Positions 40,001-44,672 of a DNA stretch of 64,000 nt are shown here, piece after piece; within the stretch, counting starts at the first letter, position 1, and every line of letters begins with the position of its first letter. The notes under the pieces are model-generated. The model saw only the letters and a program-made list of their open reading frames with translations, was not told the origin of the DNA and made no database searches. This DNA comes from Liopterus haemorrhoidalis. Its lineage: Eukaryota; Arthropoda; Insecta; Coleoptera; Dytiscidae. Position numbers and translations under genes: made by a program. Where the stretch lies: the NCBI GenBank assembly GCA_963971575.1, contig OZ020624.1, forward strand, positions 563,001 to 627,000. Reading direction: 5' to 3'.

Positions 40001-43000
40001 TTCTTTATATTTTGATATTTTGTGTCATTCTTAATACAAATTTCCCATTTATTAATTTTTTTGTCATTAAAATATATTAAAAAAATAATTTAATTTTGAC
40101 ATAGGTCATTCGTTTCCATGGTTTCATTGTTGTAATTTTAAATTTTGACATTGCAACGTGAAAAATGAAATAACCCAAGCAAGGTCCCTTGTCGTGACAA
40201 CCTAAAAGAACGAAATTCCCATTTAGTTCCGCCTAACCGTTTGGAACAGACTGTATTTAGCGAGACACTTATATTAATTTCTTAAAAAAGAAATTAAAAA
40301 AACGTAAATTGATGTAGCGAAATAGCGACTTTTACAATGTTGTCGGCAGTCATAAAGTTTATTATTATGGATTTGGTTTCAAATATCTGGTCTGCAGAAA
40401 TGTCATGCAGTGGGTATACTAATAATACACCCCCAAGCAGGGGCCAACAGAATCTTCATTCTAAACTGTGATGTCAAGTAAAAAAGATTGTGTATTAAAT
40501 TATTTTCTTGTAATTGAAGTAACTGTCTGTGTTTTTTGTGTCTCATTTCTTGCAACAAGTTAAAATAATCTCCCTGTTGCCTTTTCTATGTATATATGGG
40601 ACGTACACACCATCGCTTTTCTTCATATCGCATAAGTCTAAATATGCATAAAAAAGAGCTAGACGTCTCCTTCGATTTGAAGACATATTTAATGAAATTG
40701 AATAACCGTTTACTCCAAATACTTGTATAAACTTTTAGGTTAGATTTGGGTTAGATACAAATATTGTCAAAACGCGCAGTTATCACGCCTCCAACCCCAG
40801 CATGAAATTCGAACTTGTAAATATAACACCACGCCTCTCACCCCTGTCGCGCCTTTGACACTACCATGAAAATGATGCATTAAGATTTTATACTTCGTTC
40901 CGATTTAAAATACTCGTTTTTTGCCCATTACCCGTTCATTAATGGGTAATAAATAGGTAGCAGGTGATAAACGGGTAATGGGTAATTAAGGGGGAGCGAG
41001 TAAATAAGTGGTAGCAAATAATTAATAGAGAGTTATTGCAACCTCTGTTCTACTGATCTTTTAATAGTTTTCCTTTATTTGACATGTGCGCATGCGCAGT
41101 TGATATATCCTTAATTTCTTTCTTTTATTAAAATACAGGCAACCTATATTTAATTTAAATAACGGCAAAGCATTTTTTATTTAAAGCGCCTTAATTTTGA
41201 CAGGTTAACCTCAAAATTAACAACGGAGTCAATTCGAAGATAAAATTTGTTGACTTTTCTTGTGAATAATGATGCAAGCTAAAGATAAAAAACGTTTACG
41301 ATTTAAATACGAGGACGATGTTATTCTTCTCCGAGAAATTGCGTCACGAAACCCTTTTGCGAATGGTTGTGCCGTATGGGAAGAAGTTAAAAATAGTCTG
41401 CTGCAGTTAACTCATATAAGAGTTGCAGTTAACTTCTATATTCATTACGATTTCGTCTATCAATTTTGCATATTTGTCAAAATAAAGTATGAAGCAAGAG
41501 CACCGTTGCAATAACACTCTTTAAAACATCATGAAAAATTTTAATACAGGATACTTTATTAGAGGTTTTTTTTAATAAAGTCAGCTTTTTTTCACTTTGC
41601 AATATCTCTCTAATGGGTAATTTTATGCACTGCATCCCTTGCTCAATCAAACGGAAATATTTTTTTGTGTAGATTTTGAGCTAAAAAATAATTTATTAAT
41701 TTATTTCTTATTTGATATACACTCAGACCTCAGTTCTTTCCGTTTTTCTCGTACCTACCTTTTAAGTTCCTATGTTTTTTCTTCAGTTTTTTAGGGAGTT
41801 TATCTAAAGAATATATCGTCTTTGTTAATTACTGTTCCTAATATATGTGATCATTCTATATTACCTGGATCTGGGGGCTGGCGACATTCATATGAACCTA
41901 AAATAATTACATATACATTTAAGATACTTTCACATAATAGAGATAACAGAGAATGTAAACAGGATTTATTGACGGTGTAAGTACAGTACAGCAGGACAGA
42001 TCTCTCGTGGCCGAGCGTGAAACATGCGCGTGAAATTTGTAGTGGGGATTATAACTTTGGCGAATTGCATTGGGTGTGTTTTGTTGGTGGCTGGTTAGAA
42101 GTACTAGAATTGATACCCAAGAAAACGACAATTTTGATCGTGAAGTAAACATGGAATGACATTTACATGGAGGTTAAGTCATATAGTTGTAGAACAAATA
42201 ACGAACATATTTCACCTAAATGGATAATCTAAATAATAAATTCAGAATAAGAAAACTTTATATGTATTTGAAGCAAATATTCTAGAACGTAATGTTTTAG
42301 AACGAATAATTGAATTGTAAATACATTTTAAGTTTAGATTTAACAATACTATATTAAAATCATGTAGGTATATATTTATTTTAGAACACAAAATGAGAAA
42401 ATAGCTAAAAGTAAAAATAATTTTGAAGCAGTAATACCAAGATTTAATTCTAAAACATTTAAAAACCAAATGAAAACAACTGCATTAAATACATATTACT
42501 TTTCATCCCCACCACACTTATTCATTCCAGTCGTTCGACCTCGAGTCATCGAATGAGTAGAATGAATAGAACGAGAATATTGTCGCAAGAAAACGCGTAT
42601 TCTGATTAAACCGAAACCAGAATTGGCACAACAAAACGTACCCAATATTTCCTACACACGCTATTACAGTCAAGTGCATAAGCGCAACATTCAAAATATA
42701 TTAAATATTAAAATCATGGAGACAAAAAGCAAACTAGGTGGACGTACTATTAATAGTCAAATTCGAGAAATATTTAGCAACGTTCTTGATTTTTGTAAGC
42801 CTATATTATTTACAATCTACTTGAAATTGCTGGAGTTTGGAACAACGCGGGACGGGGGTGCTCTGGCCAATAAACAAGTCGACAAAGTGAACGTCAAATG
42901 CAGTAATTACTTAAATCAAGCAGCTACGTTTCTATAGTTTTGTTGTTCGACTGTGATGGGAGGAACTTGTGTTTGTAGACGTACCTAACTGATAAATATA

Positions 43001-43470
43001 ATGTACACGTGTAAGAATGTGAACTTGTTTCTCTGACTGTTCTCTGTATCTGACACTTAGAGGCGAATTAATCGGTGGGCCTACCGAAGTCTATATACAA
43101 ATATTTCCATTCTATTTAAAATAATAGAGGGCCCATTTTAATTTTACCACCCAGGACACCCAAGCAACTTAATTCGCCACTGCTGACACTGTCTTTCATA
43201 GTGGCCTCTCTGTACGCACCATAAGCTCCGCCCGGTCACGAGAGGTTTGTCCGGCTGTATGTATTATAATTTTAAAGTAAATAGACTCCACCTACTTTGA
43301 TACAAGTCTTCATTAGTGACGGCCTTGTCTATTGTAGGGGCTGCAATTTTCAACTCATTTAAAGATTAAATCATCTTCGCTAAGTATTTTCCTAAATAGA
43401 TATGTGATAATATTTTATTACCTGGTTCTAGATTGTTTGTATTGGTGGGGCATTGGTATGGGTCGGGCAT
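9927..43470 (-). CDS. Micro-exon gene: about 47 exons, tandem A/B exon pairs, 1123-residue frame
   Basis: Traced by eye from splice sites. Type A exons are preceded by TTGCAG or TTACAG and followed by GTAAT; type B exons by TTTAG and GTAGGT or GTGAGT. Almost all enter with 2 nt and leave with 1 nt (phase 1-1) and are multiples of 3. A type A exon typically reads EHQYSTLSNRQPSCQPLGS and a type B exon GVCGSSASKIAVSQMRGLT, so an A+B pair adds about 40 residues. From ATG 43470 through exons 43422-43470 and 43296-43340, the clusters listed separately, the 675-bp exon and the terminal exon, the frame is open to TAA at 9927. No signal peptide is seen at 43470, and the true 5' end is uncertain: two upstream acceptors look damaged and the next exon upstream is out of frame. 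The protein is rich in Ser, Gln, Pro and Cys. It matches no family I know. All transposon insertions in this span lie in introns. Function unknown. Confidence 0.7.
10019..11234. other. Intron-like stretch, no further exon recognised
   Basis: This would be the last intron of the micro-exon gene. It is AT-rich with two related sub-repeats (CCTATATC...TTTGACCGAT near 10905 and TATATCCTTTAACCGATGTG near 11030). No transposon ends were recognised before the Helentron-like element at 11235. Confidence 0.4.
11235..11916 (+). mobile_element. DINE-1/Helentron-like element, copy C1
   Basis: It begins in an A-run and a small palindrome, CTGTGGCCACCACAG, followed by GACCGACCGCC. It ends GGCGGTCGGT, the inverse of that subterminal block, before another A-run. 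Inside is a GACA/GACG tetranucleotide tract (GTCY on the other strand, 11694-11795). Subterminal inverted repeats, a terminal hairpin, a GTCY tract and insertion between T (or A) runs are the published hallmarks of DINE-1 type Helentrons. Further copies: 25861-26710, 56806-57417, 60748-60993 (truncated), 62909-63450. The classification is an inference. Confidence 0.6.
12013..12687 (-). CDS. 675-bp repeat exon of the micro-exon gene
   Basis: On the minus strand a good acceptor (TTATCTGTTTAG) precedes 12687 and a donor (GAAG then GTATAATG) follows 12013. In phase 1 the exon is open throughout (225 codons) and leaves in phase 1, matching its neighbours. It starts DDETPCSKINNIIGRSATSN, carries about 20 copies of a 9-residue unit (MTGKSATSH and variants; 27 bp) and ends RCPQDFDSE. 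A Cys near each end brackets the repeat. The plus strand is also open across the array (11999-12691, TSGTFASHV repeats), but there I find no splice sites and its ends read poorly, so I favour the minus strand. A pure non-coding minisatellite is the alternative. Confidence 0.5.
12875..13387. mobile_element. Deleted Tc1-like transposon D1
   Basis: TA-flanked inverted ends CAGTGGGTGGCCAAATTATT. Internally only the C-terminal end of a Tc1 transposase remains on the plus strand (IREWHHN..., ending ESMPKRLEAAIAAKGGITKY and a stop at about 13185), which is the classic Tc1 tail. A sister copy, D2, is at 27543-28047. Both lack the catalytic domain. Confidence 0.8.
13680..14276. mobile_element. PIF/Harbinger-like MITE B, copy 1
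   Basis: About 600 bp with inverted ends TACCCTTTTCACACTAGATC. Other copies are at 21130-21597, 21599-22193 and 23549-24150; the last has a clean TTA target duplication, which suggests the PIF/Harbinger superfamily. An open frame of about 60-90 codons recurs in three copies but looks incidental. Confidence 0.7.
14293..14391 (+). pseudogene. Mariner transposase C-terminal fragment
   Basis: The plus strand reads CYEDWKNRLQRCVASQGSYF, then EGDNIKL and a stop: the last residues of a SETMAR-type mariner transposase. Only this tail is present, abutting the right end of element I. Confidence 0.6.
14600..16512 (-). CDS. Micro-exon cluster: 4 exons (3' part of repeat series)
   Basis: Exons, 5' to 3' on the minus strand. 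16444-16512 is type B, 69 bp, beginning VVRIQVSTMKRIVSREDDDD. 16292-16348 is type A, ECQHACLSDGPQSYQELE. 14720-14770 is type A, 51 bp, EYQYPTRRPIYEQLEP. 14600-14659 is 60 bp, DYEVYFSFKKAEDEDEDSI. All are phase 1-1 with GT-AG borders. A DD41D transposon sits between the second and third exons, and the B exon expected there is absent. The last exon turns strongly acidic. Confidence 0.65.
14848..16162 (-). mobile_element. DD41D Tc1/mariner-like transposon, copy 1
   Basis: Inverted ends start TGTCATTACCATGGATACAG; the right side is flanked by TA. The minus strand carries the transposase, interrupted by frameshifts: the N-terminal helix-turn-helix region at 15633-16046 (starts MYTDEEKIMMVTWYNSQMSL) and the C-terminal catalytic end at 15028-15234 (MNWPARSPDLAPNDFF...). 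Copy 2 is the same element in the opposite orientation. The spacing of the last two catalytic Asp residues, counted in copy 2, is 41, a spacing reported for the visitor group of Tc1/mariner. Non-functional as it stands. Confidence 0.75.
16708..18038 (+). mobile_element. DD41D Tc1/mariner-like transposon, copy 2
   Basis: TA-flanked, with the same inverted ends as copy 1 but reversed orientation. The plus-strand transposase is split by at least three defects: an early stop near 16866, frameshifts near 16990 and 17240, and another near 17700. The catalytic motifs are visible as FTDEATF, WFRHDGAQVHY and SPYLAPNDFF. Counting from the Asp of HDGA to the Asp of PND gives 41 residues. It lies in an intron of the micro-exon gene. 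Confidence 0.75.
18185..18560 (+). pseudogene. Mariner (SETMAR-type) transposase N-terminal fragment
   Basis: The plus strand encodes the mariner helix-turn-helix region: LSRTQVFWWFKAFSEGRE, then ESRSGRPSSSRTDENVDRIR, then RRLTVRMIGEEL, followed by a stop and a further short in-register piece (LTNELGMRKICL). Truncated and broken. Confidence 0.7.
18683..19072 (-). CDS. Micro-exon pair: 2 exons
   Basis: 19019-19072 is type B, 54 bp, HGSSVNKVAMSQQRSLT; its acceptor TTTCTTTCAG lies 2 codons further in than in typical B exons. 18683-18739 is type A, 57 bp, EQYSKISNRSRGCRPVGS. Both are phase 1-1. The intron between them holds the hAT-like element at 18800-18962. Confidence 0.7.
18800..18962. mobile_element. 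Small hAT-like MITE L, copy 1
   Basis: Imperfect inverted ends CAGTGGCGAACTAAG and TTAATTCGCCTCTG around a GC-rich core (GGGCGGCCGCCCAG). A second copy at 43058-43182 has a perfect 8-bp target duplication, which supports hAT. Confidence 0.65.
19185..19716. mobile_element. TA-flanked MITE F, copy 1 (uninterrupted)
   Basis: Inverted ends (TAGTCGGATTGCTGATA and its complement) flanked by TA, about 530 bp, no ORF. The second copy at 53643-56119 carries two insertions. This copy shows both empty sites: AATATTTATTACCAGACACT for MITE A5 and GGTAACTAGATTATT for element G2. Confidence 0.8.
19717..20652. other. Long intron of the micro-exon gene with an unassigned ORF
   Basis: It holds a 71-codon minus-strand ORF (20321-20536, starting MSIEVVKNYKSRTNLFLAVI) that is not recognised and has no micro-exon splice borders; it may be transposon-derived. 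The right end (from about 20577, CTAGAGCGCCTAGTACAATA) matches 23223 onward, the left edge of a segmental duplication. Confidence 0.4.
20653..20990 (-). CDS. Micro-exon triplet B-A-A', duplication copy 1
   Basis: 20931-20990 is type B, GVCGSSASKIAVSQMRGLT. 20777-20836 is type A, EHQYSTVSSRQQSCQPLGS. 20653-20712 is type A', VHQASCVSTTPQSYQQLGS, with acceptor TTATTACAG. All three are 60 bp and phase 1-1. The same triplet recurs at 23308-24254 and, with one altered acceptor, at 25324-25666. Flanking intron sequence is also shared, so whole genomic blocks were duplicated. Confidence 0.75.
21130..22193. mobile_element. Two adjacent MITE B copies (B2 and B3)
   Basis: 21130-21597 and 21599-22193 are two Harbinger-like B elements head to tail. 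B3 lacks its first 8 bp at the junction. Both share the inverted termini of the copy at 13680-14276. They sit in the intron following a type B exon. Confidence 0.7.
22217..23218. mobile_element. Foldback element E with internal tandem repeats
   Basis: Long inverted ends: GGTAACCAGACAACTGGGGC on the left and its complement on the right, with complementarity continuing for well over 100 bp. The core (about 22600-22990) is a tandem array of roughly 118 bp units containing CTTAAGCCAACCCTTAAAAT and TTACTTAATCTAACCCTTAA. No ORF. It lies in an intron of the micro-exon gene. Confidence 0.75.
23308..25666 (-). CDS. Micro-exon cluster: 10 exons in the densest part of the gene
   Basis: In transcript order: 25607-25660 (B, from CGSSTNKIASSHARGLT; the usual TTTAG acceptor has become TTTAC and an in-frame AG 6 bp further in would serve), 25448-25507 (A, EHQYSTVSSRQPSCLPLGS), 25324-25383 (A', VHQSSCISTRPQSSQQLGS), 25202-25261 (B, HQVHGCSTNKVAFSQGGLS), 24747-24806 (A, AYQYSSISNRQQSCQQVSS), 24629-24685 (B, VCGSSASKMAMSQEGGFT), 24490-24549 (A, DCQHSTLSTRDESCLPVGA), 24195-24254 (B, GVCGSSASKIAVSQMRGLT), 23432-23491 (A, EHQYSTLSNKQPSCQPLGS), 23308-23367 (A', VHQASCISTRPQSSQQLGS). 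All are phase 1-1 and 54-60 bp. Confidence 0.75.
23549..24150. mobile_element. MITE B, copy 4, with TTA target duplication
   Basis: Inverted ends TACCCTTTTCAC...GTGAAAAGGGTA flanked on both sides by TTA (23546-23548 and 24151-24153). The 3-bp TTA duplication is the PIF/Harbinger signature. It separates an A and a B exon of the second duplication copy. Confidence 0.75.
24838..25056. mobile_element. Small inverted-repeat element J
   Basis: Ends TTTGAAAGTGAGACAAGTCC on the left and the near-complement GGACTGGTCTCACTTTCAAA on the right, 215 bp apart; no ORF. Immediately to the right (about 25100-25185) is a remnant of a hAT-like terminus (GGGACGAATGGTCACCCTAG) related to the element at 28648-29008. 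Confidence 0.6.
25861..26710 (-). mobile_element. DINE-1/Helentron-like element, copy C2, with internal duplication
   Basis: Minus-strand orientation of the C1 element: starts ACCGACCGCC and ends in the palindrome CTGTGGTGGCCACAG. The GTCY tract and its flanks occur twice (about 25985-26040 and 26205-26270), making this copy about 170 bp longer than C1. Confidence 0.6.
26745..26865. mobile_element. Tiny foldback element K
   Basis: The sequence from CTCTGTTCGTAAAACCATTT to CGCTTGTGATAATAAACCGT...GAACAGA forms two inverted arms of about 50 bp. About 120 bp, no coding capacity. Confidence 0.5.
27016..27449 (-). CDS. Micro-exon cluster: 3 exons
   Basis: 27402-27449 is type A, 48 bp, EYQFPRQPSDEDLEP. 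27164-27229 is type B, 66 bp, beginning ELTCHGSSTSKIAMSQEGD. 27016-27075 is type A, 60 bp, DRQYSNISSRQPSNQQLGS. All are phase 1-1 with standard borders (TTATTCCAG, TTTAG and TTGCAG acceptors; GTAAA, GTAGGT and GTAAT donors). The two A exons differ strongly in length and acidity, showing two sub-lineages side by side. Confidence 0.7.
27543..28047. mobile_element. Deleted Tc1-like transposon D2
   Basis: Sister of 12875-13387, with TA-flanked ends CAGTATGTGGCCAAATTATT and CCACCCACTG and the same residual Tc1 C-terminal tail (ends ESMPKRLEAAIAAKGGITKY) before TAA. The shared internal deletion shows both descend from one already deleted element. Confidence 0.75.
28255..28461 (+). pseudogene. LINE reverse-transcriptase C-terminal fragment
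   Basis: The plus strand reads SSRTRFNYFGPKVFNKLPLN, then IKNLKGNKFKNKIKYILTKI and a stop. This is the typical C-terminal tail of CR1/Jockey-like non-LTR ORF2 proteins (R-T-x-F...GP-K-x-x-N-x-L-P). 5' truncated, lying in an intron of the micro-exon gene. Confidence 0.6.
28648..29008. mobile_element. hAT-type MITE with perfect 8-bp target duplication
   Basis: Inverted ends TAGGGTTACCATA...TATGGTAACCCTA, flanked by GTCATGAC on both sides (28640-28647 and 29009-29016). Inside are repeated CCGGGACAT/ACCGGGAC blocks near the right end and a short run of AAAGGTC(C/T)TCACTCCCAAA repeats. No ORF. Confidence 0.85.
29135..31234 (-). CDS. Micro-exon cluster: 6 exons including a 30-bp exon
   Basis: In transcript order: 31175-31234 (A, ECQNACLSNIPQSNQQLEP), 31034-31099 (B, 66 bp, beginning DLQVHDSSTDKIAMSQEEG), 30876-30935 (A, ENQYSTLSSRQPSCQPLGS), 29758-29817 (A', EHQASCMSNRQQSSPLMES), 29266-29295 (A-like, only 30 bp, EMQFEQIQS), 29135-29200 (B, 66 bp, beginning VFEVHVTATNKIINSEEVS). 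All are phase 1-1 and multiples of 3. Confidence 0.7.
30092..30376 (+). pseudogene. Transposon-type ORF fragment in an intron
   Basis: A 94-codon plus-strand frame with FLNSHLDKFPVNLGDVSDEQ followed by GERFYQDLKEMERRYQGRWD and MADYCWS. This block (SDEQGERF...ERRYQGRW...MADYCW) is familiar from many repeated, unnamed arthropod proteins of probable transposon origin. It stops at a stop codon near 30376. It lies opposite the micro-exon gene, inside an intron. Confidence 0.55.
31560..32005 (+). pseudogene. MADF-domain protein of the Harbinger element, broken
   Basis: The first frame from ATG 31560 contains the MADF signature (LKTFIETYESMPQLWDARRS, then DYMNKVKRNEGLLKLLEVYK). It ends at a TGA at 31803-31805. 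The rest of the domain continues in another frame (31802-32005: KKIKSSKRSGANANDVYSP, then SWVFYAPKFLGYTECP). About ten codons expected between KKL and KKIK are missing. MADF proteins of Harbinger elements bind DNA and help their transposase; this copy is dead. Confidence 0.8.
32095..33018 (-). mobile_element. DD41D Tc1/mariner-like element nested in the Harbinger element
   Basis: TA-flanked inverted ends CAAGGTCTCAAAAGAAATTT and its near-complement. On the minus strand a truncated transposase: the N-terminal HTH part (FLGADRALCVREFYKNGDSA..., ending SKSGRPRSSRTAENVE) is joined out of frame to the C-terminal catalytic part (WFQQDGATSHTS, then SPNLTPMDFFLWGYLKSKVY). Asp to Asp in that last pair is 41 residues, as in the 14.8-18.0 kb copies, though the sequence is quite different. 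Confidence 0.75.
33599..35547 (-). CDS. Micro-exon cluster: 6 exons
   Basis: In transcript order: 35488-35547 (A, ICKCPPFPDKSTTNQQLES), 35356-35427 (B, 72 bp, beginning GIQTQGSATKNVTISQEGG), 35193-35252 (A, EHEASCVSNREPSNQPLGS), 35060-35131 (B, 72 bp, beginning WLQVQGSSANKVASSQEGG), 33729-33788 (A, EPPYSNISNREPGCRPIGS), 33599-33664 (B, 66 bp, beginning VVRIQVSSMKKVSSNEVVD). All are phase 1-1. The 33599 B exon is the close relative of the 16444 B exon far downstream. Confidence 0.7.
33789..34445. other. Intron with Helentron end and dispersed repeat
   Basis: 33816-33850 is a solo 5' end of the DINE-1-like element (CTGTGGCCACCACAGAACCG). It is followed by the inverted partner (33859-34067) of the 9497-9708 repeat, then AT-rich sequence without features. 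Confidence 0.55.
34446..34846. mobile_element. MITE A, copy 2
   Basis: TA-flanked, with inverted ends AAGTCTGTTCCAAACGGTTA and GGAACAGACTG. Non-coding; intronic to the micro-exon gene. Confidence 0.8.
35645..36050. mobile_element. MITE A, copy 3
   Basis: Inverted ends AAGTCTGTTCCAAACGGTTA (left) and CGCCTAACCGTTTGGAACA (right); the outermost right bases have diverged. Non-coding; intronic. Confidence 0.75.
36234..37147 (+). mobile_element. DNA transposon remnant with a THAP-like ORF
   Basis: Short inverted ends ATAGGGGATAGGCAT and ATGCGTATCCCCTAT. The plus-strand ORF 36588-36794 (68 codons) reads HYRKYCSVPMC..., then RRNLWLKTMRRNKTDISEKS, resembling the start of a THAP zinc finger (C-x(4)-C, then W and R-x-x-W-like spacing) but without its full set of residues. 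A P-element-like origin is possible. Non-functional as it stands. Confidence 0.45.
37348..37430. mobile_element. Half copy of pogo-like element I
   Basis: ACAGTAATACCCCGTTACTC through TCTCGACATTTACG complement; it matches the right half of 12731-14292 in reverse. The other half is missing. The type B exon expected just upstream of the exon at 37508-37558 is also missing, so this insertion may have removed it. Confidence 0.5.
37508..41897 (-). CDS. Micro-exon cluster: 9 exons, diverged 5' part of the gene
   Basis: In transcript order: 41865-41897 (A, 33 bp, SYECRQPPDP), 41759-41803 (B, 45 bp, KLPKKLKKKHRNLK, strongly basic), 39501-39542 (A, 42 bp, PWECPTYIDEDEP), 39374-39439 (B, 66 bp, beginning KSEVQFFKTDKAASYEDLF), 39152-39211 (A, AYECPIQSTEQKSNKQLES), 39023-39088 (B, 66 bp, beginning ALEMQISRTDKATGSEVVK), 38685-38741 (A, CQHSNNPIKQESSQPVEP), 38557-38622 (B, 66 bp, beginning ESKTQSLKTDKSTSSKDVC), 37508-37558 (A, 51 bp, SCQCSVLLNRQCTLDS). 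All are phase 1-1. Sequence divergence is greater here than in the 20-31 kb clusters, although the borders and intron motifs persist. Confidence 0.65.
37705..38047. mobile_element. hAT (Charlie-like) MITE with 8-bp target duplication
   Basis: Ends CAGCGTTTCCCAAAGTGTGA and TTTAGGAACCGCTG with GGTCGCG blocks just inside both. Flanks are CAATAGAC (37697-37704) and CAACAGAC (38048-38055), 7 of 8 identical. The CAG-x-G-x-TTC-CCAAA start with GGGTCGCGACCC is the classic hAT-Charlie terminus. No ORF. Confidence 0.85.
39847..40253. mobile_element. MITE A, copy 4
   Basis: The cleanest copy of the family: TA-flanked, inverted ends CAGTCTGTTCCAAACGGTTA and TAACCGTTTGGAACAGACTG, 407 bp, non-coding. Confidence 0.85.
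40254..41758. other. Long intron with a Myb/SANT-like transposon ORF fragment
   Basis: The plus-strand ORF 41269-41514 begins KDKKRLRFKYEDDVILLREI, then ASRNPFANGCAVWEEVKNSL, resembling the Myb/SANT-like DNA-binding ORFs carried by DNA transposons; after about 50 residues it runs into unrelated sequence. The motif ATGGGTAAT recurs around it (near 40940-40990 and 41610). Otherwise AT-rich with no exon. Confidence 0.45.
41898..43295. other. Intron with transposase-like ORF fragment
   Basis: The plus-strand ORF 42623-42937 includes METKSKLGGRTINSQIREIF, then SNVLDFCK, resembling the N-terminal DNA-binding part of DDE_3 type transposon proteins. No ends were recognised. The hAT-like element at 43058-43182 lies in the right part. 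No micro-exon found. Confidence 0.4.
43058..43182. mobile_element. Small hAT-like MITE L, copy 2, perfect 8-bp duplication
   Basis: Inverted relative of 18800-18962 with ends TAGAGGCGAATTAA and TTAATTCGCCACTG. It is flanked by CTGACACT at 43050-43057 and 43183-43190, an exact 8-bp target duplication typical of hAT. Confidence 0.8.
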
Positions 43471-43652
43471 TGTATGGGTGGGACACCTGCAATTATAAAT
43501 ATACTAGTATTTGTTACTAAGAGGCCGCACCTTGGCATGTTCTTAAATCAAGCTCTGGTTAACAGCTAGGTTAGGTGTAACTCGGACCTTACCTTTAGGA
43601 TTCACATGTTCGCTATTGGTGCCTTGTTGGTTGTAGAGATTTGGATTTTTAA
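43296..43652 (-). CDS. 5'-most micro-exons, partly degenerate
   Basis: 43593-43652 (B-like, KNPNLYNQQGTNSEHVNPK): the usual TTTAG acceptor reads TTTAA; a nearby AG gives a clean 60-bp phase 1-1 exon. 43422-43486 (A-like, 65 bp) is not a multiple of 3 and its frame joins the downstream exons but not the one upstream; it contains an in-frame ATG at 43470 (MPDPYQCPTNTNNLEP). 43296-43340 (B-like, PTIDKAVTNEDLYQ): again TTTAA replaces TTTAG, and an in-frame AG 18 bp further in restores phase. Either the 5' end is decaying, or translation begins at 43470, or the true signal-peptide exon is not recognised. Confidence 0.4.
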
Positions 43653-43841
43653 CTCATTTAAATAATATATATCATGTTGGAAAATGACAGAATGACAGTT
43701 TTGAATAAAATTGTTTTCCGATTGTAGCTGTGGAAACCATATTTTAATACTTAGTACCTTAATATATAGTCTGTTTCTTTGGTTTAAGCGGAACTACATA
43801 TAGGCTATTCCAAATGTTTAGGCGGAACTAGATTTTGAAAT

Positions 43842-44672
43842 CTATGGTTTATTTCAAAGTAGAAAAATGTGTGTAAGAAGATAGGAGCTGTTTATCCTTG
43901 CTTCGGATTGGTTTAGATCGTCATCCCTATTATACTGTTAAAATATTGTTTTTAGTCCAAGTTGACAGATGTTCAGTGCCGTACATTGGAAATATATATT
44001 ATTTATATTATTTAATTTTTTTCATATATTTTGTTTTTATTTACATATTTAGACTTTTATTTATATTCTTGGCGTAGATTTTATGGAGAAAATTGTCCAT
44101 GTAATTTGTTTTTACGCAGTTATATATTTTTTAGGTTATCTGACATATAAATATTTTTTGACACTTGACAATTAACAGATCAAGAGAGAGGACTAATGTG
44201 AGGCCAAAAGACAGCCCAGCTGATTGTGCCCAAAGAAGAAGTTATTGATATAATTTTTAGACCTTCATATATACATATATTTTTAATTTTTATTTACAAT
44301 AATTATTTAAATAAGAAACTTTAGCTCTGAAGATATATTGTTTTATTGCTTTATTTAAACTCTTTTAGCCAAATCTCTCTTATTGTATATAGTACATAAT
44401 TTTTAAAAATTAATATTTTTTTAACTTTTTCAAAATTCCCATTAAACTGAATTTATGTCGTATAAATAACGTAAGTGTATTATCTGCCTTGTTTATTTCA
44501 ATATCTTATTAACCATTTATATATTTAAAAAAAATCACTTGCTAACCCAGTTACTACGCCCATGTCCTAGTTGTAACTTATTTTAAATTTCCCGCTATAC
44601 TGTATTTGTCCAGTATAAATTGTACTCGGTTAGCAGCGCTATCTACTTTTTTCTAATTTGAAATAAACTATA
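43842..44672. mobile_element. TA-type MITE G, copy 1
   Basis: Inverted ends CTATGGTTTATTTCAAAGTA and complement (AATTTGAAATAAACTATAG), about 830 bp, non-coding. It sits inside a broken MITE A relative (43795-43841 holds two A-type ends, one reading TAGGCTATTCCAAATGTTTA), and a fragment of element H follows (44673-44703). It shows the empty site of the MITE A6 insertion present in G2. Confidence 0.7.

Noticed and set aside
20653..41897. Regularly spaced short repeats suggesting a CRISPR-like or satellite array
   Set aside because: The units are exon pairs with splice sites and variable, protein-consistent differences; spacing is irregular and the DNA is clearly eukaryotic.
14600..43652. Direct assignment to the aphid bicycle gene family
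   Set aside because: Only the architecture (short symmetric phase-1 exons) is alike. I see no convincing Cys-Tyr-Cys motif pair or sequence match, and the host order is not established.
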